From the NCBI RefSeq assembly GCF_030676415.1, contig NZ_JAUUTW010000044.1, forward strand, positions 1-34,111: DNA of 34,111 nt. The letters run 5' to 3'. Every line of letters begins with the position of its first letter. Position 1 is the stretch's first letter. The stretch is from Peribacillus frigoritolerans. GTDB taxonomy: Bacteria > Bacillota > Bacilli > Bacillales > DSM-1321. Under the pieces are notes generated by a model that did not search any database, was not told where the DNA came from, and saw only the letters and a list, made by a program, of their open reading frames with translations. Below, piece after piece: positions 14,844 to 23,182 of the stretch. Made by a program: the position numbers and the translations under genes.

Positions 14844-16358
14844 ATGAACGTTCAAAAAAAACAAAAATTCATTGTTGCCGGTTTACTATTGGGTATCCTG
14901 ATGTCAGCAATGGATAATACGATTGTTGCGACTGCAATGGGAACGATCGTTTCTGATTTAGGCGGATTTGATAAGTTTGTATGGGTGACATCTGCCTATA
15001 TGGTTGCCACGATGGCAAGTATGCCGATATTCGGTAAGCTTTCCGACATGTATGGAAGAAAGAGGTTTTTTATTTTTGGACTTATAGTCTTTTTGATCGG
15101 TTCCGCATTATGTGGCATGGCTCAGAGCATAGTGCAGTTAAGTATCTTCCGTGCAATCCAAGGGATAGGCGGAGGCGCTTTGATGCCTATAGCCTTCACG
15201 ATCATTTTTGATATTTTCCCACCTGAAAAACGCGGAAAATTAACTGGCCTTTTCGGAGCTGTATTTGGGGCCTCAAGCGTATTGGGACCACTTTTAGGTG
15301 CTTATATTACTGAATACTCCAGCTGGCACTGGATTTTCTACGTCAATGTTCCGATTGGGATCATTTCTTTATTTTTCATCTGGAATTATTACAAGGAGTC
15401 ACCCAACACTCAAGAGCAAAAAATTGATTGGGGTGGCGCAGCAACTCTCGTCATTGCCGTTATCAGCTTAATGTTCGCTCTCGAACTGGGCGGGGAGTAT
15501 GGCTGGAGTTCCTCTCCTATCATAGGTCTGTTTGCCAGTTTTGCGGTTTTCTTCGTTTCATTTTTCTTTTTCGAAAAAAGAGCAAAAGATCCAATCATTT
15601 CATTATGGCTGTTTAAAAGGCGATTATTTGCCACTTCTCAGATTTTAGCCATTCTTTATGGCGGTACATTCATTATTTTAACCGTCTATATCCCAATTTT
15701 CGTGCAGGCAGTTTACGGTGGTTCGGCAACAAATGCCGGATTGATTCTAACTCCCATGATGCTTGGTTCTGTATTCGGCAGTGCTGTTGGCGGGATATTC
15801 AATACAAAGACAAGCTTTCGCAACTTAATGACGATTTCCGTCATCTGTTATTTTGCAGGAATGCTTTTATTAGGGACCATCACCCCTGATACCAGCAGGA
15901 CTTCACTAACTTTGTACATGATTTTGACTGGATTTGGCATGGGCTTTTCCTTCTCCCTTTTGCCTATTGCGTCCATTCACAACTTGGAACCTAGATTCAG
16001 GGGGTCGGCCAACTCAACAAACTCATTCCTCCGTTCTTTTGGGATGACACTCGGTGTAACGATTTATGGAGCAATTCAAAACAATGTATTCACAAGTAAA
16101 ATGACGGATGCGTTTAAAGGAATGCAAGGAAGTCCGGATACAGCCGGATTGATGGAGGACCCGCGTCAGCTCTTCCAATCGGACGCACGTGCGGAGATTC
16201 CGGACTTTATCCTGGATAAAATCGTTCATGCGATGTCCGATTCGATATCATTGATATTCACCTTGGCTCTCATTCCAATCGGTCTTGCAGCTATCACTGT
16301 GTTCTTCATGGGAAAAACAAGAGTGGAAACACCTTCAAAAAAGGAATCATTACAATAA
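14844..16358 (+). CDS. MFS multidrug efflux transporter, DHA2 (14-helix) type
   Basis: A 504-residue membrane transporter with about 14 hydrophobic segments. Motifs: MDNTIVATAMGTI in helix 1 (DHA2 motif D1), GKLSDMYGRKR (motif A, between helices 2 and 3), RAIQGIGGGALMP (motif B) and LGPLLGAYI (motif C of drug exporters). It should exchange protons for hydrophobic drugs. GGAGG lies seven bases before the ATG. Its divergent MarR neighbour and the shared operator indicate inducible control. It is close in design to B. subtilis YusP, Mdr and LmrB; the substrate cannot be told. Confidence 0.9.
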   Translation: MNVQKKQKFIVAGLLLGILMSAMDNTIVATAMGTIVSDLGGFDKFVWVTSAYMVATMASMPIFGKLSDMYGRKRFFIFGLIVFLIGSALCGMAQSIVQLSIFRAIQGIGGGALMPIAFTIIFDIFPPEKRGKLTGLFGAVFGASSVLGPLLGAYITEYSSWHWIFYVNVPIGIISLFFIWNYYKESPNTQEQKIDWGGAATLVIAVISLMFALELGGEYGWSSSPIIGLFASFAVFFVSFFFFEKRAKDPIISLWLFKRRLFATSQILAILYGGTFIILTVYIPIFVQAVYGGSATNAGLILTPMMLGSVFGSAVGGIFNTKTSFRNLMTISVICYFAGMLLLGTITPDTSRTSLTLYMILTGFGMGFSFSLLPIASIHNLEPRFRGSANSTNSFLRSFGMTLGVTIYGAIQNNVFTSKMTDAFKGMQGSPDTAGLMEDPRQLFQSDARAEIPDFILDKIVHAMSDSISLIFTLALIPIGLAAITVFFMGKTRVETPSKKESLQ

Positions 16359-16360
16359 AC

Positions 16361-16388
16361 AAAAAGCGCTGCACTTCCAGCGCTTTTT
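16361..16388 (+). terminator. Terminator of the MFS gene
   Basis: A perfect stem AAAAAGCGCTG (16361-16371) / CAGCGCTTTTT (16378-16388) with a 6-base loop. Confidence 0.9.
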
Positions 16389-16487
16389 GTTATTTTCATC
16401 TCCCTTCTATAAAGGAGGTGAAGATTGCCGAAAAATCACTCCACTACTAAACTATAAGTAACACATTCAAATACCGAGGTGATAAGT

Positions 16488-17188
16488 TTGAAAATCGTAT
16501 GTTTTGGAGACAGTTTAACCAGAGGCATTTCTTATGTTAGGGGGCGCCTTCGCATCATTAAAGAAAATTATCCGAACTCCCTAGCTAAGCTAACAGAATC
16601 TTTGCCATTCGTGGAAGTTTTGAATAAAGGGGTTTTCAATGACAACTCCGACCTGTTGGTTAGCCGGATCGAGAAAGACGTCATGTCGGAAAATCCCGAT
16701 ATCGTATTAATAGAGGTCGGTGGAAACGACTGTAACTTCCATTGGGACGAAGTAGCCAAGAACCTAGAAGGTGACCACAAGCCTATCGTTCCAATCGAAC
16801 GCTACCTGGAAAATATCACACAACTTGTCAAGCAGGTTCAGGACAAGCATGTAACACCTTTCCTCTTAACCCTCCCGCCACTTGATCCTGCCAGGTATTA
16901 TAGATCCATCGCTGATAAATTCGGTCATTCGATTGGGCATTTCGTTTCCCATGTCGGCGGTATTGAGCATTGGCATGGGATGTATAATCGCCAATTGAAA
17001 AACCTTGCAGCGGAACTAGAGGTGCCTTTGATCGATTCCGATCCTATATTAAATCCTCCGGCGACTTGGATCGCTTGATTAGCGATGATGGCATCCACCT
17101 CACTTCAGAAGGGTACCAGCAAATGAGCCTGGCCATATTCAGTGATTTGCGGAAGCTTATGGAAGAGGATATGCTTCCGCAGCCATAA
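16488..17188 (+). pseudogene. SGNH/GDSL-type esterase, frameshifted
   Basis: SGNH hydrolase with block I GDSLTRG (Ser8 counted from TTG 16488) and block III GGND. The first frame stops at 17078. The catalytic Asp/His block, DGIHLT, lies just downstream in another frame, which continues DLDRLISDDGIHLTSEGYQ and ends at TAA 17186-17188. The frame change falls near 17050-17062, where loss of one base from CCTCCGGCGAC would restore a full protein of about 230 residues. So this is a recently broken gene or a base-calling error. The start TTG follows GAGGTGAT; an in-frame GTG at 16479 overlaps that ribosome site. The esterase substrate is unknown. Confidence 0.82.
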
Positions 17189-17194
17189 AACAGT

Positions 17195-17225
17195 AAAAAG
17201 GCAAAGCATGGCGCTTTGCCTTTTT
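17195..17225. terminator. Bidirectional terminator between the SGNH gene and def
   Basis: A perfect 13-bp stem, AAAAAGGCAAAGC (17195-17207) / GCTTTGCCTTTTT (17213-17225), with a 5-base loop and A/T tracts on both sides. Confidence 0.92.
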
Positions 17226-17230
17226 TGGCC

Positions 17231-17809
17231 TTACAGACTTTTCACTTCCACGTTTTCCGGAAGCTTGAAAGGGTTTTCGGTGTTGATCCGGTCATAAAAC
17301 ATCATCCCGTTTAAATGATCTAACTCATGTTGAAACACGATTGCAGCAAAGCCCTTCAGGCGCATCTCTATTTCCTCACCATTACCATCCACCGCTTTGA
17401 TTTTAACCCGTTCATAACGCGGTACATATCCTTTAATATCACGGTCCACAGAAAGGCAGCCTTCACTTTGCGGTAAATAGATCATTGTGGCCGAATGACT
17501 GATGATTTTTGGATTCACAAGGGCATATTCAAACAGCTTCCCCTTTTCGTCGGGAAAATACATGACGAACATGCGTTTATTCAAGCCTATCTGATTTGCA
17601 GACAACCCAACTCCTTCGCGTAAGTTGAACTTCTTTTGGAGTTTTGGGTCCTGGCTGTTTTTCAGGTATTGCATCATGCATTCCAACGTTTCACGATCTT
17701 CATCCGAAATCGGCAGGCTAACTTCATCCGTTACCTGACGCAGAATGGGATCCCCTTCTCTAACGATATCCTTCATCGTAATCATATAGTCTTTTATAAA
17801 TTTACTCAT
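17231..17809 (-). CDS. def: Peptide deformylase
   Basis: A 192-residue metalloenzyme that removes the formyl group from new proteins. The three motifs are present: GVGLSANQIG (66-75, Ser instead of the usual Ala), EGCLS (Cys118, metal ligand) and QHELDH (His161, His165 metal ligands, Glu162 catalytic). The C-terminal KLPENV tail and overall length match the Bacillus YkrB/DefB type. The true start may be the ninth residue (MITMKDIVREGDP, position 17785), where YkrB-type proteins begin; neither start has a convincing ribosome site. Monocistronic. Confidence 0.93.
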   Translation of the reverse strand: MSKFIKDYMITMKDIVREGDPILRQVTDEVSLPISDEDRETLECMMQYLKNSQDPKLQKKFNLREGVGLSANQIGLNKRMFVMYFPDEKGKLFEYALVNPKIISHSATMIYLPQSEGCLSVDRDIKGYVPRYERVKIKAVDGNGEEIEMRLKGFAAIVFQHELDHLNGMMFYDRINTENPFKLPENVEVKSL

Positions 17810-18043
17810 AGAACTTCACACTCTTCTACCATTTTATTTTTTCATGACTTAGACCATTTCACTTTAGCATTTCACATTTAAAAAGTCTAATATGCTGGTT
17901 AGATTAAAAAATCCGGACTCCATTCCCAAAATTTTCATAATTAAATGCATTTCTTTTATTTAACATTATTTACTTTATTTTAGGCTATGATTACATGTTT
18001 AAAAATTTTATACTGAATATATATTCTTAAAGGAGATGAAAAA

Positions 18044-19777
18044 TTGAACTCGAACTCTAAATTAGTTTCGAAGTTGCTGCCGTTCCTGACGGCTCTCATT
18101 GTGATAATTGCTGGAATCAGTTGGTATGTTGTTACTCAGTCAAAGGATATGGTCATTCCTTTTTCTTCGGTGGAAAAGAAGATTAAAGCCCAAGATGGAG
18201 CCCTTGTCACCATTGAAGAAAAAAGAAATGGCACTCTTCACATCTCCACACCAGATGGAGAATACGTTTCCAGTATTCCTCCCAACAGTCAAATGACCAA
18301 TAAACTTGTCGAAACTTATAACGTTCAATATTCTTTTTCATCAACTAATAAATCAGCATTATGGATTTTAGGCGGATTAATGGCGGCTCTCGTCACAACC
18401 GCTGTCATTATACAGAAAAAATCAAAGGGCGGATTGCGGATCGGCAGTAAAAAACAAAGCCTTTCCTCCCCAAAGCCCCTGCCAGAGATAACTTTGGATG
18501 ATGTAGGCGGTTTGCAATCCGAAATCAAACAGGAAATCCTACAGACACTCACTACACTAAAGGAACCTGAACGTTCAGCTAAAATTGGAATTAAGCCGCC
18601 TCAAGGCATTTTATTATACGGCCCCCCTGGAACGGGGAAAACACTGCTTGCACAGGCAATTGCAAAAGAGCTTGGTGCAAACTTCTTCTCAACGAGCGGT
18701 TCAGCCTTCAACGAAATGTTTGTTGGAGTCGGTGCAGCCCGTGTCCGCAGCCTTTTCCAAAATGCACGTAAGCAATCGCCAGCTGTCATTTTCATCGATG
18801 AAGTGGACGCGTTGGCTGGTAAAAGGAAAGCTCATGGCGGGGAAGAAGGCGAAAAAACGTTAACTGAACTGCTTGTGCAATTGGATGGAGGCCATCCAAA
18901 TGAAGGCATTTTATTCATTGCAGCGACCAACCGGAAAGATATGCTCGATGAGGCATTTCTACGTCCGGGCAGGATCGATTTCTCTTTCCAAGTTCCACTT
19001 CCAGATACACAAGGAAGAAAGGAAATCATCGATATCCATACGAAGGGAAAGCGTCTAGCGACAGATGTCCTGGCTTCCCTGGATGAGTTGGCAGAAAGCA
19101 CATCCGGTTTCTCCGGTGCTGACTTAAGCTCCCTGTTCGATACTGCCTCACGTCATGCCCTGAGGAATGAACAGGATATGATTCGTAAACAGGATCTTGA
19201 TTACGCCATTGACCGTACGATACTTGGAGCGACATCACGTACCTTGAATGATGCGGATACGAAGCGGCGCGTGGCCATTCATGAAAGTGGACATGCCCTG
19301 ATCGCAGCTTTGACAAAGCCCGGTTCCGTACGAAAGGCGACCATCATTCCGCGTGGGGAAGCCCTTGGGTATGTAGCGCCAATACCAAAAGAACTCCATC
19401 TGGCAACAGCCAGTGAATTGCTTGATCAAGTCAAAATGATTTTAGCAGGTGGCGTGGCGGAAAGAATGTATTTAGGAGAACATAGCATCGGTGTAGGCGG
19501 AGATGTACAGCAGGCGAAACATCTACTTGAACAAATGGTCGATACCGGAATGCTTCAAGATGGATTTACTCTCACCTTTAATAAAGGTGAGAAGGAGCAA
19601 AAGATGCAGGAATTATTCACGAAAGCGATTCAGGAAACGGAAATGTTGATTGACTCGAATCGCTTACAGTATGAAGAGCTCGTTGAAGAGTTATTGAAAA
19701 AAGAGACACTCGAGGGATCAGAAGTTCAACGTATCGTTGATGCATCGGAAATAACCGGCATTTGCTCGAATGCTTAA
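18044..19777 (+). CDS. FtsH-like membrane AAA+ zinc protease
   Basis: A 577-residue membrane protease of the FtsH type. TM1 (11-30), extracytoplasmic loop (about 31-103), TM2 (104-123), AAA+ domain (150-395) with Walker A GPPGTGKT (193-200), Walker B VIFIDE (248-253) and the second region of homology ATNRKDMLDEAFLRPGRID. The M41 peptidase domain has HESGH (413-417, Glu414 catalytic) and a probable third zinc ligand Asp487 in GVGGDVQQA. The pore loop is MFVGVG rather than the usual FtsH sequence. It is shorter than housekeeping FtsH (about 640 residues) and lacks the long acidic C-terminus, so it is probably a paralogue with its own clients. TTG start after AAAGGAGATG; own terminator. Confidence 0.87.
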   Translation: MNSNSKLVSKLLPFLTALIVIIAGISWYVVTQSKDMVIPFSSVEKKIKAQDGALVTIEEKRNGTLHISTPDGEYVSSIPPNSQMTNKLVETYNVQYSFSSTNKSALWILGGLMAALVTTAVIIQKKSKGGLRIGSKKQSLSSPKPLPEITLDDVGGLQSEIKQEILQTLTTLKEPERSAKIGIKPPQGILLYGPPGTGKTLLAQAIAKELGANFFSTSGSAFNEMFVGVGAARVRSLFQNARKQSPAVIFIDEVDALAGKRKAHGGEEGEKTLTELLVQLDGGHPNEGILFIAATNRKDMLDEAFLRPGRIDFSFQVPLPDTQGRKEIIDIHTKGKRLATDVLASLDELAESTSGFSGADLSSLFDTASRHALRNEQDMIRKQDLDYAIDRTILGATSRTLNDADTKRRVAIHESGHALIAALTKPGSVRKATIIPRGEALGYVAPIPKELHLATASELLDQVKMILAGGVAERMYLGEHSIGVGGDVQQAKHLLEQMVDTGMLQDGFTLTFNKGEKEQKMQELFTKAIQETEMLIDSNRLQYEELVEELLKKETLEGSEVQRIVDASEITGICSNA

Positions 19778-19804
19778 CGTGTTTAAAAGACTAATGTAAT
19801 GTTT

Positions 19805-19831
19805 AGAGCCTGTTCGAATCGAACAGGCTCT
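19805..19831 (+). terminator. Terminator of the FtsH-like gene
   Basis: A perfect 12-bp stem, AGAGCCTGTTCG (19805-19816) / CGAACAGGCTCT (19820-19831), then TTTTT. Confidence 0.92.
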
Positions 19832-19898
19832 TTTTTATATATGGTAGTGAGCCGTAAAGCCAATCTATAAATATTTTATGTAGGCAGTCCCTTTACTG

Positions 19899-20219
19899 CT
19901 AGAAAAATGAAAGGGAGGTCACTGGCAAATCACCGTTATCCGCTTCTGACCTGTTTACATTAAGGGATTTAGCCATATTCTGTTTCGGTATCTTGGCCTT
20001 AAAATCACCCTTGTGCAAACACATCGCAAATAATAGGGCTATGACGAGCAAAGCCACAGAACCGAGGAGAGCAAATTGATAGGATGTTAAATTAACAAGC
20101 TGCTCCACATTCATTCCTATCGAGCTAGTGCCCACTGCCCCCAGAATGCTGGCTAGGATGCCGACAATGCTAATCAATGTATAAATGATGATTGTACCAA
20201 GCCGCCCTATCCGGATCAC
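19899..20219 (-). pseudogene. Two-helix membrane ORF, probably truncated at its 5' end
   Basis: A 106-residue reading frame from GTG 20219 with two clear membrane segments (about 8-29 and 46-66), a basic stretch HKGDFKAKIPKQ and a polar tail ending SLSFF. The GTG has no good ribosome site, and an in-frame stop lies seven codons upstream, at the edge of an ABC-ATPase remnant that reads the other way. The hydrophobic pattern suggests real coding sequence, but the 5' part seems lost. I do not recognise the family. Confidence 0.4.
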
Positions 20220-20226
20220 CTGATGT

Positions 20227-20632
20227 ATGCCCGGCGGTCAAAGACAAAAAGTTTGGCTAGCAATGGCTTTAGCACAGCAAAAGGAGATTTTATTACTGGA
20301 TGAACCTACCACCTACCTTGATATATGGCTCATCAACTGGAGGTTTTACAAATTGTTGAGAGGCTTAACAGGAAACAGAAAAAACCATCGTGATGGTACT
20401 GCATGATATCAACCATGCGTCTCGGTTTTCACATGAAATCATAACGATGAAGGAAGGAGAAATCGTAAAAATCGGTAACCCGGGCGAAATCATTACACCT
20501 GCCGTTTTAGAAGAAGTCTTCCGTATTCATGCAAGGGTTATGATAGACCCTGCCAATGGGGCTCCCGTTTGTTTCGGTTATGATAATTTATCAAAAAAAG
20601 AAGAACAGAAAGAAGCCGTTTTATCCAATTAA
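20227..20632 (+). pseudogene. Remnant of an iron-siderophore-type ABC transporter ATPase
   Basis: The C-terminal half of a FecE/FhuC-type ATPase. It starts inside the signature motif (GGQRQKVWLAMALAQ), runs through Walker B (ILLLDEPTTYLD) and, in other frames, the H-loop region VLHDINHASRF and a C-terminus ending at 20632. The Walker A half is absent. Two frame changes are visible: an extra AT near 20321-20327 and a missing A in the run at about 20377-20382. The remaining 80-codon frame (20390-20632) is a leftover. Family members energise ferric-siderophore import. Confidence 0.85.
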
Positions 20633-20734
20633 TAGGTGCAGCATAAAAATGGGGTTCCGAATGGTCTAATCCCAAACCATGATTTAAAAAGAAAAATTTG
20701 TTATGTTTTTTACTATCAGGGGAAACCCTTAATG

Positions 20735-20853
20735 GATTAAAGAAATTTGCGACACTCCTGCCGAATAACTGGCTAGCCGAGACCCCACAGGCGCTTGCTT
20801 TGATGAGGCTTGGCAGACAGTCGGCGGAAAGGGAGCGGATTTCTGAAATCAAC
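20735..20853 (-). repeat. Degenerate copy A of a GC-rich intergenic repeat
   Basis: Read on the minus strand it begins GTTGATTTC (ending at 20853) and contains CCGCTCCCTTTCCGCC, GCCTGTGGGGTCTC and GGCAGGAGTGTCGCA. It is the same family as the copy at 28018-28112 and is preceded, as there, by a hairpin starting CAGACTGTAG. It is AT-drifted and looks old. It fills most of the 20633-20960 gene-free stretch. Confidence 0.6.
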
Positions 20854-20878
20854 TGGAACTTCTTTCAAAGAAAAAAAA

Positions 20879-20916
20879 CTGCAGTCAAACTCGCTTTACA
20901 TCGAGTTTGACTACAG
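20879..20916 (-). terminator. Second terminator hairpin after nagE (repeat-associated)
   Basis: A 15-bp stem with one mismatch (20879-20893 with 20902-20916), then eight T residues on the minus strand. Apart from a few bases it is identical to the hairpin at 27961-27992. Confidence 0.78.
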
Positions 20917-20920
20917 TCTG

Positions 20921-20950
20921 AAAGGGATGTCGACTAGTCGACATCCCTTT
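20921..20950. terminator. First terminator hairpin after nagE
   Basis: A 30-bp perfect palindrome centred on CGACTAGTCG, flanked by GGGATGT/ACATCCC and A/T runs. It lies 10 bp past the nagE stop. Its longer T run is on the plus strand. Confidence 0.78.
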
Positions 20951-20960
20951 TTTTACAAAT

Positions 20961-22871
20961 TTATAGTTTTTCTAACTGGATGATATCAGGTGTATTTTGT
21001 TTCTGAATCCCTGACTTTTGCAATTTCACTGCCGTTCCTTCTGGTAAGTTAGTGAATATAATAGGAGTGACCGTTGATGGAGCATTCCGCTTTATGAAAT
21101 CTAAATCAATTTCTAAAAGAGGTGTTCCTTTTGTTATTCTTTGACCTTCTTGCACAAGAGATGTAAACCCTTCTCCATTTAACTTAACTGTATCTAAGCC
21201 AACATGGATCAGAATTTCCAGACCATTATCCATTTTCAATCCCAGTGCATGATTTGTCGGGAAGATACTTAGAACTTCTCCATCGATTGGGGATACTAGT
21301 TTTCCGTTGACTGGCTCGATAGCAAAGCCATCCCCCATCATTTTCATAGCAAACACTTGATCGGGAACTTGTTCTATCGGTAAAACGGTTCCTTCAATTG
21401 GAAGGACAAAGTCATTTGCACCCAAAGCTTGGTTTTCCTCTACAATATCCTCTGCCACTTGTGCAGATGGACTTGTTTTCACTTGGCTTGGGTCGACACC
21501 ATCCTTGACAAGTTGTTTCATTGCATTTGCAACGAATTCAACATTCGTTCCAACAATGACCTGCACACTCGATTTATTCAACTTCATGACACCGCGCGCA
21601 CCATGCCGTTTCAAGGCTGCTTCATTCACATTTCCTGAATCGGCCACTTGTAAACGCAAGCGTGTTGCACAGTTATCAATTAGCTTTATATTCTCTTTAC
21701 CGCCAAGATCTTGAATGAAAAGCGATCCCATATCGGTATATTTATCCCCTGTTTTCACAATAGTTTCTTCTTCCACTTCTTCCTCATCGTCTTCACGGCC
21801 AGGTGTTTTTAAATCCATGATCTTGATGACAAAATAGAAAATTACGAAGTAAACTGCCGCGTATACCAATCCAATCGGTATTAACCATAGCGGTTTTTGC
21901 GCAATACCAAAGTTCAAGAAATAATCAATGGCTCCTGCGGAGAATCCAAAACCATGATGGATATCCAATATAACAGCAAGTGCCAGGGAAACCCCAGTTA
22001 AAAGCGCATGTATTACATATAACACCGGTGCGATGAACATGAACAGAAATTCAATCGGTTCAGTGATTCCTGTAAGGAAAGAAGTGAAAGCTAACCCAAC
22101 AAGCATCCCCGTAACCAATTTACGTTTTTCTTTCTTAGCAGCTGCAATCATCGCTAATGCTGCAGCTGGAAGGCCGAACATCATGATCGGGAAAAAGCCG
22201 GTCATGAAGGGCCCAGCAGTCGGGTCCCCTGCGAAGAAACGGTTTATATCACCTGTCGCTCCATTGTATTCACCAAAAACGAACCAAACCATACTATTCA
22301 AGACATGATGCAATCCTACTGGAAGCAATAAGCGATTCAATACGCCGAATACGCCGGCTCCCAATGCCCCTGCACCTGTAATCCAGTCTCCAACACTATT
22401 GATTACCTCTTGAATCGGCGGCCAAACAAAACCGAATATTCCCGCAAGTATAATCATCGCAAGCGAAGTGATGATCGGGACGAATCGTTTCCCTGAAAAG
22501 AATCCAAGCCATTCAGGGAGTCTTATGTCGGAGTATCTATTATATAGAAGAGCGGCAACTATACCAGATATGATACCGCCTAAAACAGCCATGTTGATAT
22601 CTTTATTAATCGCTTGTGTACCATTCGTTAAAACAAAGTAGCCAACAAGACCTGCTAAGGCCGCAGCACCGCTTCCATCTTTGGATAACCCAATCGCTAT
22701 ACCTAAAGCGAACAATATGGCAAGGTTATCAAAAATAGCTTGTCCCGAGGCAGCCATAAATGGAATATCTAGTAAATCAGGTTGCCCTAAACGAAGCAAT
22801 AAAGCCGCTGCTGGCAAAACGGCAATCGGTAACATTAAAGCTTTCCCAATTTTTTGTAAAAAATTTAACAT
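20961..22871 (-). CDS. nagE: PTS N-acetylglucosamine transporter, EIICBA
   Basis: A single-chain phosphotransferase permease of about 636 residues that imports N-acetylglucosamine as the 6-phosphate. Numbering here is from the upstream ATG at 22880. EIIC membrane domain 1-355 with GITEPIEF (271-278) and the glucose-family HHGFGFSAGAIDY; EIIB about 380-460 with phospho-Cys404 in DNCATRLRL; EIIA about 485-636 with His544 and phospho-His559 in ILIHVGLDTV. The preferred start is 22871, nine bases after AAGGGAG and giving the usual MLNFLQKIGKALMLP; ATG 22880 touches the ribosome site. It is divergent from nagA, with a NagR-type operator on its -35 and a cre-like site in its leader. Confidence 0.93.
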   Translation of the reverse strand: MLNFLQKIGKALMLPIAVLPAAALLLRLGQPDLLDIPFMAASGQAIFDNLAILFALGIAIGLSKDGSGAAALAGLVGYFVLTNGTQAINKDINMAVLGGIISGIVAALLYNRYSDIRLPEWLGFFSGKRFVPIITSLAMIILAGIFGFVWPPIQEVINSVGDWITGAGALGAGVFGVLNRLLLPVGLHHVLNSMVWFVFGEYNGATGDINRFFAGDPTAGPFMTGFFPIMMFGLPAAALAMIAAAKKEKRKLVTGMLVGLAFTSFLTGITEPIEFLFMFIAPVLYVIHALLTGVSLALAVILDIHHGFGFSAGAIDYFLNFGIAQKPLWLIPIGLVYAAVYFVIFYFVIKIMDLKTPGREDDEEEVEEETIVKTGDKYTDMGSLFIQDLGGKENIKLIDNCATRLRLQVADSGNVNEAALKRHGARGVMKLNKSSVQVIVGTNVEFVANAMKQLVKDGVDPSQVKTSPSAQVAEDIVEENQALGANDFVLPIEGTVLPIEQVPDQVFAMKMMGDGFAIEPVNGKLVSPIDGEVLSIFPTNHALGLKMDNGLEILIHVGLDTVKLNGEGFTSLVQEGQRITKGTPLLEIDLDFIKRNAPSTVTPIIFTNLPEGTAVKLQKSGIQKQNTPDIIQLEKL

Positions 22872-22926
22872 CGAACTCATCTCCCTTGTTCCTAACTTCT
22901 TTTAATTCAGCAGAACGAAAAGACGT

Positions 22927-22940
22927 ATAAAGCGTTTTCA
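22927..22940 (-). promoter_or_regulatory. cre-like CcpA site in the nagE leader
   Basis: The minus strand TGAAAACGCTTTAT matches 12 of 14 positions of the cre consensus TGWAANCGNTNWCA. It lies about 25-40 bases after the inferred transcription start, where bound CcpA would act as a roadblock when glucose is present. Confidence 0.6.
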
Positions 22941-22971
22941 TTTTATCAATATATTAACTTTTCTTTTGCTT

Positions 22972-23001
22972 ATACTAGCACAGAAAATATATAGATGTCT
23001 A
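22972..23001 (-). promoter_or_regulatory. nagE promoter
   Basis: On the minus strand -35 TAGACA (22996-23001), 18-bp spacer, -10 TAGTAT (22972-22977). The -35 lies inside the NagR-type operator at 22994-23009. Confidence 0.6.
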
Positions 23002-23009
23002 TACCAATT
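22994..23009 (-). promoter_or_regulatory. NagR-type operator (dre) of nagE
   Basis: The minus strand AATTGGTATAGACATC resembles the B. subtilis NagR operator core TGGTATAGAC. It is an imperfect palindrome related to the second site at 23077-23094. Confidence 0.72.
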
Positions 23010-23076
23010 TACTTGAAAATAGACTATATTCTTCGAAAATAAAGCAAAAATATCATTTTTACTCCTGTTACTCCCT

Positions 23077-23094
23077 AACTGGTCTAGACAACTT
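23077..23094 (+). promoter_or_regulatory. NagR-type operator (dre) of nagAB
   Basis: AACTGGTCTAGACAACTT, a near-perfect palindrome around CTAG with core TGGTCTAGACAA. It covers the -35 of nagA. GlcN6P or GlcNAc6P would release NagR. Confidence 0.75.
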
Positions 23095-23113
23095 TTAATA
23101 AAAACGATAAAAT
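23085..23113 (+). promoter_or_regulatory. nagA-nagB-nagR promoter
   Basis: -35 TAGACA (23085-23090), 17-bp spacer, -10 TAAAAT (23108-23113), 70 bp before nagA. It mirrors the nagE promoter: both use the TAGACA of their operator as -35. Confidence 0.72.
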
Positions 23114-23182
23114 GAGGGCAAAATATATGAGACCATTTCATGACTCATTCATTAAGTTTTACTTTCATAAAGGAGATTATGT

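Noticed and set aside
20261..20632. Intact ABC ATPase translated by programmed frameshifting
   Set aside because: Walker A half is missing and two separate frame changes without slippery signals point to decay.
20538..20852. 104-codon minus-strand ORF over the repeat
   Set aside because: It runs through the decayed repeat and the pseudogene tail and has no ribosome site.
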